From an uncultured bacterium (lineage in GTDB: Bacteria; Verrucomicrobiota; Kiritimatiellia; RFP12; UBA1067): 54,155 bases of DNA. Positions 41,301 to 47,542 of this stretch are shown in pieces. The first letter of the stretch is position 1, and the number at the start of each line of letters is the position of its first letter. Both the position numbers and the translations under genes were made by a program. The stretch is from positions 1 through 54,155 of the forward strand of contig CACXPT010000002.1 in the NCBI GenBank assembly GCA_902769585.1, written 5' to 3'. The notes beneath the pieces were generated by a model that was not told the origin of the DNA, ran no database searches, and saw only the letters and a list, made by a program, of their open reading frames with translations.

Positions 41301-42206
41301 GATCATGTAGTGAAGTATTCCCGGCACGGATATGAAGACGTTGCCTCCACTTTTAAGGTTGAGATCGGCGTCAGGCGCAAGGTGCCGGCGCCTTCTGAAA
41401 TCGGCCAATGGAAAATGTCGCCCGTCAGGGTTTCCGTCCCTTATCTCGAGCCAGGGGTCAAGTGTCTTATTGACGGAAGCGAGGAGCCGAGGAAATTCCG
41501 CGACATGTTCCCTGGCGGACACGTCTGCCAATACGAGAGGGCGGGCTATGTGACGCAGTCGAACATTGCGTTCGCAGTCGCGCTGGCGACGCCGACGAAT
41601 TTGCCTGCGCCGTCGAAATGGATGGCGGAAAAGGTCAGCGTTACGATTCCCAGCATCTCAAACGTCGTGGCGAAACTTGACGGAAAATGTGTTTCGGGAA
41701 AGCTTCTGCTCATGCCGACGAACGTGCCGTATTGGCTTGAATATGTTGAGAGCGGGACGGGCAGATATCAGCGAGTTCCTTTTATCGTCCAGATCAATAC
41801 CCCGATGGCTGCCACGTCACCAACCAAAGAGGGCTGGATAGATCCACGCCCGGTGCCGGTCCCGGTTCAGATTCAAAAGCCGGAACCAAAGTCCGAGCCA
41901 AAACCTTCCTCGATTTCTGCGCAAGCGCAGAAGGAATACGGGGAGGCGGTCGACTATTATGATTTCCAGGAGTATGGCGAGGCATTTGAACATTATTACA
42001 GTGCCTTCAAGCAGGGTTACCCCCTGAACGAGCAGGATGCTCTCAAGGTCAAGCGGTCGTTTGAAGAGGTCCTCGCCGTCCTGAACGGCCACATCGAAGA
42101 CTGGAAACGCCGCCCGGCGCACAAAGATTCACACCGCAACATCGAAGATTTGACTCGGCAGCGCGGTGACCTCATCAAGAGGCATCGTGAGATGACGGGC
42201 AGATGA
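38382..42206 (+). CDS. Tandem-kinase membrane receptor 3 with several PEGA-like modules
   Basis: This 1,274-residue protein starts at ATG 38382, eight bases after GGGAGAG; the in-frame GTG at 38376 is too close to that site. Kinase A (about 10-290) has GVGAQGKVW, VALK, HRDVKPGNI and an intact DFG. Kinase B (about 305-590) has GEGGFGEVF, VAVK, HRDIKPSNL and DFG, so both look catalytically complete, unlike receptors 1 and 2. A linker with DTDKTVAIN is a possible phosphosite. The transmembrane helix (about 672-690) is followed by at least four PEGA-like units of about 65 residues (about 865-1140), then a TPR-like helical end (EYGEAVDYYDFQEYGEAFEHYY). It closes the main same-strand kinase/TPS run. 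Confidence 0.9.
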   Translation: MNTDASHTNESVGGFRLLNVIGVGAQGKVWKAQCLEDLHGIVSVGTIVALKIKYEHGDSLDAQWRKLESRINELKAIEHPNVVRYLGCFRETAMDHEKHVVVQEVLEGETLKERLDALNRWNPMKNRLGIDVDEGIDIVSQVAAGLGHTASLGIFHRDVKPGNIFLCRDGVVKLIDFGVARQSDGTITEEGNIRGSWNYLAPDFTDGVFRGDQQSDVFSVGVVLHEIITGRLPYHDSCGDDMTAFFARWAKVAEDSPIRIVSNTRRLLLGIDTIFDKTLTPDRNERYKDFAQLQDAFRRVRFVEQKHDGKTFRRLQFIGEGGFGEVFKARWLECNQPVAVKMLKNADAGERFHAEAEVMKELDDPCFTRFIDFFEEDGRSFLVMSFLPGMPGSSLRDAINRSKIEARLRNDALSPGGLPKDIVLAAFERYARGLGLMHNHRPMIIHRDIKPSNLYYPDGCPERVAIMDFGIVKTGDASTVSGITPCTFDYAPPEIVTTRDRGGPGMDIFALGLCMYEALTGKMAYPRITGGQSGMLQFFERCRLRKAPVFDDPRVVDDRDLLLLLRRMTDPDVSKRMTSADEVAVEIRKLFYRDVESGTSETKFFDRDTDKTVAINDDGLLAWFEAWKKANPVDEKRLVELMEHYREEWQKEHEGEESQSVRKLPRPSRWKTPLLVLASVVMTAAAVIVARPYIDRYINPEPPVSASARPPVPQTPAPVDVEREKQLEEARLKLARNEFMADFDRLLEAEPINTRRTRLAEAESRLKRAIGPRIDLPAGCLYETASDESASFNGRLAKARQAAIGIVDNRCGDKVEIDGSAVYAGETRLFEFEDGKPASRKITLFGHEPKAVPADFDGRTLILTSGDFIPSNVRVELPEDLDASVLCLFEDRQTTKSLSVKPRTAPYRCVFRKHGYDDKVQTFVVEIGKGMRLAKLGAWTPSPVEVTLGKLEDRIVCTVDGKPVADKAMLSPGDHVVKYSRHGYEDVASTFKVEIGVRRKVPAPSEIGQWKMSPVRVSVPYLEPGVKCLIDGSEEPRKFRDMFPGGHVCQYERAGYVTQSNIAFAVALATPTNLPAPSKWMAEKVSVTIPSISNVVAKLDGKCVSGKLLLMPTNVPYWLEYVESGTGRYQRVPFIVQINTPMAATSPTKEGWIDPRPVPVPVQIQKPEPKSEPKPSSISAQAQKEYGEAVDYYDFQEYGEAFEHYYSAFKQGYPLNEQDALKVKRSFEEVLAVLNGHIEDWKRRPAHKDSHRNIEDLTRQRGDLIKRHREMTGR

Positions 42207-42233
42207 CTTGGCGCCCGACATCGAGGAGAAATT

Positions 42234-42515
42234 ATGGACACGGTAGTGATAATCGGAGTTCGCGCAGAGGTCGCCAAGACCTTCTGGCAGCGTTTCAAGG
42301 GACTCATGGGGCGCAAGGCCCTTCCCAAAGGCGAAGGGTTGCTCATCCTCAAATGCAACGCCATCCACACGTGCTTCATGCGCTTTCCCATCGACGCGAC
42401 GTTCCTCGACCGCGACGACAACGTCGTGAAGATCGTGCGCAACATCCGCCCGTGGCGTCTTTGCGTGTGGGGTGGTTGGCGTGCTGTGAAGGTGCTTGAG
42501 ACCGCGGCGGAATAA
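42234..42515 (+). CDS. DUF192 family protein
   Basis: The 93-residue protein matches the DUF192 pattern: a W-x-RFKGLMGRK start, LPKGEGLLILKC, AIHTCFMRFPIDATFLD and a closing KVLE. The His-x-CFMRFPID core is the conserved family motif; molecular function is unknown. Here there is no signal peptide. DUF192 genes often sit next to tad/cpaF genes, consistent with the CpaF homologue 120 bases downstream. Ribosome site GAGGAG precedes ATG 42234. Confidence 0.88.
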   Translation: MDTVVIIGVRAEVAKTFWQRFKGLMGRKALPKGEGLLILKCNAIHTCFMRFPIDATFLDRDDNVVKIVRNIRPWRLCVWGGWRAVKVLETAAE

Positions 42516-42534
42516 GGTGAACCGACTGGACGAT

Positions 42535-42564
42535 TTGCCACAGACGGCGGAATTGTAGTATACT
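42535..42564 (+). promoter_or_regulatory. Sigma70-type promoter of the second cpaF
   Basis: TTGCCA (42535-42540), an 18-bp spacer and TATACT (42559-42564). Transcription would start near 42571, giving this gene a promoter independent of the sigma54 operon. Confidence 0.6.
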
Positions 42565-42589
42565 GTCTGCAATGAGCAAGTAAGGATTC

Positions 42590-42622
42590 ATGCGCACGGT
42601 CAGCATCTGGTCGTGCAACTGA
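42590..42622 (+). CDS. Possible 10-residue leader peptide ahead of the second cpaF
   Basis: ATG 42590 is preceded by TAAGGA and encodes MRTVSIWSCN, ending in TGA at 42620-42622, 13 bases before the cpaF ATG. A still shorter ATG-AGC-AAG-TAA begins at 42572, right at the predicted transcription start. Translation of either is unproven. Confidence 0.3.
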   Translation: MRTVSIWSCN

Positions 42623-42635
42623 TGCAAGGAGTACG

Positions 42636-43709
42636 ATGGAAAGCAACAATTCATTTCTGGTGCTGTTTCTGGCACCGGTGAGAGAGTACCTTGAGGACGA
42701 TTCCATATCGGAAATCCTTATCAACGGTCCGCAACAGATATTCATCGAGCGCGGCGGCAAGCTGGAGGAGGTGCCAGCCAAGTTCGTCAGCGAACCAGCG
42801 CTGAAGGCCGCCGCCACGAATATCGCAAAGTCCGTCGGGCGAATCCTTGACGAGATGCATCCGCGCCTGGACGCGCGTCTGCCCGACGGCAGCCGCGTCC
42901 ATGCGGTCATCCCGCCGCTTTCCCGCGTGGGGACCGTCATCGCCATCCGCAAGTTCAAGAAGGACACGCTCACCATCGACAAGATGCTTTCATTCGGCAG
43001 CATGGACGAGGATACGGTGAAGCTGATCCGCGCACTTGTCGCATTGCACAAGAACGTCATCGTTTCAGGCGCGACGAGTTCGGGCAAGACGTCAGTCCTC
43101 AACGCCGTAAGTTCCTTCATTACGGACCGTGAGCGGGTGCTGGTGATCGAGGACGCCTCTGAACTTCAGCTCCAGCAGCGGCACATTGTCTCATTCGAGA
43201 CGCGCAAGGCGGACAAGAACGGACAGGGCGAGGTCACGATCCGCGACCTCATCCATTCTGCGTTGCGGCTTCGGCCAGACCGCCTCGTCATCGGCGAAAT
43301 CCGCGGTGGAGAGGCGCTTGATCTCTTGCAGGCGCTCAACACTGGCCATGCGGGTTCCATGTCTACAATCCACGCCAACTCGCCGGAAGATTGCCTCCGG
43401 CGCATCGAGACGTGCGCGCTCCTGAGCGGCATCGACATCCCGCTCGCGGCGCTTCGCTCGCAGGTCGCCTCGGCGATCGATGCTGTCATCCACACGGCGC
43501 GTCTCTCGGACGGTTCGCGAAAGGTGGTCGCGATTGCCGAAGTGCTGCCGCTCGACAAGGGCGAATACCGCGTCCGCGAGCTTATGACATGGAAGACGGA
43601 GTCAGTCGCTGCAGACGGGACTGTCGCCGGACGGTTCGAGCCAGGCGAGCCGCCGACTTTCGCCAAGGAGGCGCATGTCGTAGGCGTGGAACTCCCGTTT
43701 GGATGGTAG
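42636..43709 (+). CDS. Second CpaF/TadA-type secretion ATPase, no FHA domain
   Basis: The 357-residue protein is a GSPII_E ATPase with the N-terminal region YLEDDSISEILINGPQQIFIE, RLPDGSRVHAVIPPL, Walker A SGATSSGKTS (near 145), IEDASEL, Walker B DRLVIGEIRGGE and the His box GSMSTIHANSP. It lacks the FHA domain of the 8158 ATPase and about 190 N-terminal residues. Ribosome site AAGGAG precedes ATG 42636. It has its own promoter and no adjacent tadB/tadC, so it may be an alternative motor for the same platform or serve other machinery. Confidence 0.9.
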   Translation: MESNNSFLVLFLAPVREYLEDDSISEILINGPQQIFIERGGKLEEVPAKFVSEPALKAAATNIAKSVGRILDEMHPRLDARLPDGSRVHAVIPPLSRVGTVIAIRKFKKDTLTIDKMLSFGSMDEDTVKLIRALVALHKNVIVSGATSSGKTSVLNAVSSFITDRERVLVIEDASELQLQQRHIVSFETRKADKNGQGEVTIRDLIHSALRLRPDRLVIGEIRGGEALDLLQALNTGHAGSMSTIHANSPEDCLRRIETCALLSGIDIPLAALRSQVASAIDAVIHTARLSDGSRKVVAIAEVLPLDKGEYRVRELMTWKTESVAADGTVAGRFEPGEPPTFAKEAHVVGVELPFGW

Positions 43710-43769
43710 ATGCCGTAGGATCTTGGCTGAGGGAATTGCTATTGATGCGAGTGCTGGTCGATTGCGCAT

Positions 43770-44762
43770 TCAGCCGCGTTCCGCCGCCTTGCGCGCCTCC
43801 GCCACCTGGTCGATGGCGCGAAGGTTCGGTGCCTCGAACTTCGGCAGCGTGAACACCCATGGCGCGGTGAGGTAACCGAGGAGGTGCTCCTTTGAGAGAT
43901 GCTCCTCGCAGAACTTGACCGTGTTGCCGAAGTTCACGTCGTTGGACCAGTTCGAGCCGGTCGGAATCTGGTCGAAGCCGGCCTTGTCGAGGTCGATGTA
44001 CGCCTGCACGCGGGTCTTGCTCTTGTTTGTGTCGTCGAGGGCGAAGGACTCGCCGTAGTACCAGTTGCTCTGCAGCACGCTCTTGGGCATGCGGGCCATG
44101 AAATCCTTCGGATGGTGCCAGTAGAAGTCGCTCCATATCCACGGACGGCTGCCGGTGGCCTCCACGGTCTTCACGAAGAAGAGGAAGTCGTTCCACCAGA
44201 GTTCGCCCTGCCGCACGATGGAGTAGGCGTACTTCCGCTGGTGGCCCGCGGTCTCCTCGTCGTAGCCGATGTGGAAGAAGCGAGGCTTGTCGAAGATGTC
44301 GACCACTTCGCGCACGAGGTCGGCGCAGACCTTGTAGTACGTGGGGGTGGACACCATGTGCCCGTATTCCTGGAGCCAGGCGTCGTGCGCAGTGGAGAAG
44401 TTGAGCTTAGGGATCGGCTCGAGGCCCATCTTGCGCAGGCGCGCCAGCTCGGCGCGGAAGCGGTCGATCTCCCACGACCCCTCTACGGAAAGCTCGGGAT
44501 GGCTCGCGTACTTGAGCGCCTCGCCGAGGTCGATGACGACGAGGTTCATGCCGGCCTCTACCATGTGCGCGGTGATGTGCCGCCAAACGTCCTCGTTGAA
44601 CCGGAGGTGGTTCTTCTGGCAGACGAGCTCAAGGTCCTCGCCCTTGTACGGGCCCCAGGAGTCGACGGGCTGGTCGCTCCACATGTTCACTCCCATGTGG
44701 AACAGTCCGCCCCAGATCTTGCCTTTTGCGATGAAGTTGCTTCCAGTGTTCTTGTTGTCCAT
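43770..44762 (-). CDS. GH20-like glycoside hydrolase (probable)
   Basis: This 330-residue protein is cytoplasmic in appearance (no signal peptide). It begins MDNKNTGSN; ATG at 44762 is chosen because GGAG lies just before it and the longer frame starts within the promoter. The TIM-barrel-like pattern includes MNLVVIDLGEAL, LEPIPKLNFSTAHDAWL and FFHIGYDEET, in which the D-E pair corresponds to the catalytic Asp-Glu of GH20 hexosaminidases. Family assignment is by motif only. It is convergent with the second cpaF (60-base gap with no clear hairpin) and divergent from the hem fusion. Confidence 0.6.
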   Translation of the reverse strand: MDNKNTGSNFIAKGKIWGGLFHMGVNMWSDQPVDSWGPYKGEDLELVCQKNHLRFNEDVWRHITAHMVEAGMNLVVIDLGEALKYASHPELSVEGSWEIDRFRAELARLRKMGLEPIPKLNFSTAHDAWLQEYGHMVSTPTYYKVCADLVREVVDIFDKPRFFHIGYDEETAGHQRKYAYSIVRQGELWWNDFLFFVKTVEATGSRPWIWSDFYWHHPKDFMARMPKSVLQSNWYYGESFALDDTNKSKTRVQAYIDLDKAGFDQIPTGSNWSNDVNFGNTVKFCEEHLSKEHLLGYLTAPWVFTLPKFEAPNLRAIDQVAEARKAAERG

Positions 44763-44782
44763 GTTTTGTCTCCGTGCGACGA

Positions 44783-44788
44783 TTATAG
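44783..44788 (-). promoter_or_regulatory. Extended -10 element for the GH20-like gene
   Basis: On the minus strand TGCTATAAT (TATAAT at 44788-44783) lies 20 bases before the ATG. No clear -35. It stands back to back with the plus-strand -10 at 44822. Confidence 0.55.
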
Positions 44789-44821
44789 CATATCCCGACA
44801 TCCTTGCGGGGCGCGATATGG

Positions 44822-44827
44822 TACAAT
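44822..44827 (+). promoter_or_regulatory. -10 element giving a probably leaderless hem-fusion mRNA
   Basis: TGGTACAAT (TACAAT 44822-44827) is followed by six bases and then ATG 44834, so transcription would start at or next to the A of the ATG. The MFS gene at 52313 has the same TGGTACAAT-N6-ATG arrangement. Confidence 0.5.
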
Positions 44828-44833
44828 GTCGGC

Positions 44834-46858
44834 ATGGCTTCGTTACCCAGAAAAGTAAAATGCCGCACGACTTTCGCCGTGGGGGCGCGCGGCAGCATGC
44901 TCTCGCGCCTGCAGGCGGAGACCGCGCTCGAACTCCTGCGGCGCGAGTTTCCTGGCACCGTCTACCGCCTTACGGCGTTCTCCACGCCGGGCGACCGCGA
45001 CCTGGCCACGCCCATCGAGCGGAGCGCGCCCGACTTCTTCACGCGCGACCTCGACGACGCAGTGCGCAGCGGCGAGATAGACTTCGCCATCCACTCCGCG
45101 AAGGACCTGCCGTCGCCCATGGCCGACGACCTCGACTGGTTCTGGCTGCCGAACCGCGAAGATCCGCGCGATTGCTGGGTGGTGCGGGCTGACGGTCGCA
45201 ACAAGTTGCGCCCCTCCCGTATTGGCATCTCTAGCGAGCGGCGAGCTGCGTACGCCAGAAAGACTTTCCCGAAGGCGAAGCTGCTGCCGATGCGCGGCGC
45301 GGTGGATTCGCGGCTGGAGCAGGTGAGGAACGGGAAGTTCGATGCCGCGATCATGGCGATGGCTGGTCTGCGGCGCCTCTGCGGCGGCGGGTTGCCGGAA
45401 GGCGTGGAAGTGAAGCCGATCCCTCTCGACGAGCTCGCTCCGCCGGAGGCGCAAGGTTTCCTGGCCATCGTGTTCAAGGCCGGCGACGAGCGCCTCGTCG
45501 CGATGCGGCAGCGGTTCGTGAAGGCCGTGCGCTTCGTGAGCGCGGGCGTGGGCGACGCTGGACTCTGCACCATCGTCGGAATGCGCGACATCTCTTCCGC
45601 CGACATCGTCCTACACGACGCGCTTCTTGGCCACCTTTCACCTTTCACCTTTCACCCTTCACCTTTCACCTTCGTAGGGAAGCGTTGCGGGGCCCATTCG
45701 ATGACGCAGGACGAAATCACGAGACGCATCTGCGACGAGGCGCGGAAGGGGAGGCGCGTGGTGCGTCTTAAGGGCGGCGACGCTGGGCTGTTCGGCCGTC
45801 TCGCGGAAGAGACGGACGCGCTTGCCGCGCTGGGCATACCGTTCGTCGTGCGGCCTGGTGTGAGCGCGCTCACCGCGGCGACGACCGGCACGGGGATGCT
45901 GCTCACGCGGCGTGGCGAGTCGCGCGGGTTCTCGGCGTACACGCCTCGTTCCACGGGCACGGAGATGCCGCAGGTGCTGTTCATGTCGTTGCGCGTCGCA
46001 GCGGACGAGGCAAAGCGTCTGCGGAAAGAAGGCTGGCCGGCGGATACGCCGTGCGCGTTCGTGTTCGACGCGGCAGGCCCGCGCGAGGAGGTGGTGCAGA
46101 CCACGCTAGGCAAGGTGAGGTCCGTGACGGACGAGGACCGTCCGGGGATCCTTGTCGTCGGCCGGGTGGCGTCGCGTCTCTGGCCGCGCCTCGGCGAGCT
46201 TGGCGGACGCCGCGTTCTGCTCACTTGCTCGGAGGCAGTGCAGGAGAAGGCGGTGCGCGCGGTGGAGGACCGCGGCGGCAGGCCGATATGCTGGCCGCTG
46301 ATCCGTCTGGTGCCCAGGTGGCGTGGCGACGACGCGCTGCCGATGTACGACGGCATCGTGCTGACGTCGCCCTCGGCTGTGCGCATCTTCTTCGAGTCGT
46401 GTCCGTGCGACCGGCGCCAGCTGCCGGAGTTCTTCACGTGCGGCGCGGGCACAGACGAGGAGCTGCGGAAGTACGGAGTGTGGAGCGACGTGATGCCGCA
46501 GTCGGACTTCTCGGCGGCGGGGCTCATAGAGGAGATACGCGGCATGGACCTGCGCGGGCGGCGGATCCTGCGCCTGCGGAGCGCGAAGGCCGGTCCGGCG
46601 GTGGCGCGTGCGCTCAAGCGGGCAGGGGCGCGCGTCGACGACGTCGTGCTCTACGACAACGAGTCCTGCGCACCTGACGGCGCTCTGCCGCCGTTCGACG
46701 ACGTGTTCTTCGCGTCCGCGTCGGCCGTGGAATCTTTCCTTGCGCGCTACGGCGCCGCGGCGCTGCGCGGGAAGGGCGTGTTCGTGATGGGCGAGCCGAC
46801 GCGCGCGGCGCTGCCGCCTTCGTGCCGCCGCCGCGCAGAGCGCCTGGCCATCACGTAG
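44834..46858 (+). CDS. HemC-SUMT-HemD fusion for uroporphyrinogen III / precorrin-2 synthesis
   Basis: The 674-residue protein joins three activities. Residues about 1-225 resemble hydroxymethylbilane synthase domains 1-2 (GARGSMLSRLQAE, IHSAKDLP, RGAVDSRLEQVRNGKFDAAIMAMAGLRRL). Residues about 226-450 resemble SUMT/CobA uroporphyrinogen methyltransferase (AGVGDAGL, VGKRCGAHS, VVRLKGGDAGLFGR, VRPGVSAL). Residues about 455-674 resemble HemD (LTSPSAV, FASASAVESF). The HemC C-terminal domain that carries the cofactor-binding Cys appears missing: the SUMT part starts right after QGFLAIVFKAGDERLVAMRQRF. A 7-bp repeat is inserted in frame in the SUMT part. Products would feed haem, sirohaem or cobalamin synthesis. 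The message ends at a strong terminator. Confidence 0.85.
   Translation: MASLPRKVKCRTTFAVGARGSMLSRLQAETALELLRREFPGTVYRLTAFSTPGDRDLATPIERSAPDFFTRDLDDAVRSGEIDFAIHSAKDLPSPMADDLDWFWLPNREDPRDCWVVRADGRNKLRPSRIGISSERRAAYARKTFPKAKLLPMRGAVDSRLEQVRNGKFDAAIMAMAGLRRLCGGGLPEGVEVKPIPLDELAPPEAQGFLAIVFKAGDERLVAMRQRFVKAVRFVSAGVGDAGLCTIVGMRDISSADIVLHDALLGHLSPFTFHPSPFTFVGKRCGAHSMTQDEITRRICDEARKGRRVVRLKGGDAGLFGRLAEETDALAALGIPFVVRPGVSALTAATTGTGMLLTRRGESRGFSAYTPRSTGTEMPQVLFMSLRVAADEAKRLRKEGWPADTPCAFVFDAAGPREEVVQTTLGKVRSVTDEDRPGILVVGRVASRLWPRLGELGGRRVLLTCSEAVQEKAVRAVEDRGGRPICWPLIRLVPRWRGDDALPMYDGIVLTSPSAVRIFFESCPCDRRQLPEFFTCGAGTDEELRKYGVWSDVMPQSDFSAAGLIEEIRGMDLRGRRILRLRSAKAGPAVARALKRAGARVDDVVLYDNESCAPDGALPPFDDVFFASASAVESFLARYGAAALRGKGVFVMGEPTRAALPPSCRRRAERLAIT
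45632..45672 (+). repeat. In-frame heptamer repeat inside the hem fusion
   Basis: About six copies of CTTTCAC (one CCTTCAC) encode HLSPFTFHPSPFTF in the loop before VGKRCG of the SUMT domain. Confidence 0.95.
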
Positions 46859-46885
46859 CCGCGCAAGAACCAGCTCAACTCCAGA

Positions 46886-46923
46886 CCCCTTGCAAGAATC
46901 TTGCAGGGGGTTTCTTTTTTTCA
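46886..46923 (+). terminator. Rho-independent terminator after the hem fusion
   Basis: CCCCTTGCAAG, loop AAT, CTTGCAGGGG (one bulged T) forms a strong stem, followed by TTTCTTTTTTTC. It separates the hem gene from the cell-division genes. Confidence 0.9.
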
Positions 46924-46958
46924 TCGGCAAGAAAAATGAATTTTTTCAAAAAGGGGGA

Positions 46959-46988
46959 TTGACGGTCGGTGGGGCGATGTGGCATAAT
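46959..46988 (+). promoter_or_regulatory. Promoter of the mraZ cell-division cluster
   Basis: TTGACG (46959-46964), an 18-bp spacer and CATAAT (46983-46988, within TGGCATAAT). It is the only clear promoter before mraZ and follows the terminator of the upstream gene. Confidence 0.7.
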
Positions 46989-47004
46989 GTGTCGCGAAGT
47001 GTGG
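46970..47004 (+). promoter_or_regulatory. Candidate MraZ operator
   Basis: Four pentamers start every 10 bases: TGGGG (46970), TGGCA (46980), TGTCG (46990) and TGTGG (47000). Known MraZ operators are TGGGN repeats spaced by five bases upstream of mraZ; only the first copy is exact here. The sites overlap the -10 element, consistent with autorepression. Confidence 0.4.
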
Positions 47005-47074
47005 CAGCAGTATGTCTGCGGCCCAAAAAACTGGAATCGAAATGGCTGTTGAGGATAGAAAAGAAAGGAAAGAA

Positions 47075-47542
47075 ATGGTCGGCGGGCTCGTCGACACTTT
47101 CTACCACACCCTCGACCCTAAGAAGCGCCTGACGATTCCGAGCGAGTGGCGTGACGCGATGGGAATGGAAGTGGGGGAGAAGGACGCGCACGAGTACGTA
47201 TACGTTTTCCCGAACGAGTCAGAGGACTGCCTTGACCTCGTTCCCGTGCGCGAGATGCAGAATCTCCTCGCCGATCTTTCCCGCACCGACATCCTAGAGA
47301 ACGATCCGATCGCGACGGCGCTTGCGCAGAGCGCGCAGATGCTCAAGGTGGACAGCGCGGGCCGCATCCGCATCGGCGACGATCTCCTGTCGTTCGCGGG
47401 AATCCGCGGCGACGTGACGCTCATCGGCGCGTACCGCAAGGCGCAGATCTGGGCCGGCGAGAAGAAGCCCAAGACGAAGAAGCTCGACGTTGCCGCTTTC
47501 CGTGCTGCGCTAGCACGGCGGAAGGAGGCGAAGAAGCAATGA
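47075..47542 (+). CDS. mraZ: Transcriptional regulator MraZ
   Basis: The 155-residue protein has two AbrB-like MraZ repeats. The first (VDTFYHTLDPKKRLTIPSEWRDAMG) and the second (QMLKVDSAGRIRIGDDLLSFAGI) each carry the D-x-x-x-R-x-x-(I/L)P-type signature. ATG 47075 is preferred because MraZ normally begins a few residues before the first HTLD motif and AAAGGAAAG precedes it; ATGs at 47012 and 47042 would add an atypical N-terminus. MraZ binds DNA at its own promoter and controls the division cluster. Its stop overlaps the rsmH ATG (ATGA). Confidence 0.92.
   Translation: MVGGLVDTFYHTLDPKKRLTIPSEWRDAMGMEVGEKDAHEYVYVFPNESEDCLDLVPVREMQNLLADLSRTDILENDPIATALAQSAQMLKVDSAGRIRIGDDLLSFAGIRGDVTLIGAYRKAQIWAGEKKPKTKKLDVAAFRAALARRKEAKKQ

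Noticed and set aside
5752..42206. Type VI secretion locus, suggested by kinase, phosphatase and FHA genes
   Set aside because: No TssB/C, ClpV, TssM, Hcp or VgrG is present; the secretion genes are clearly Tad-type.
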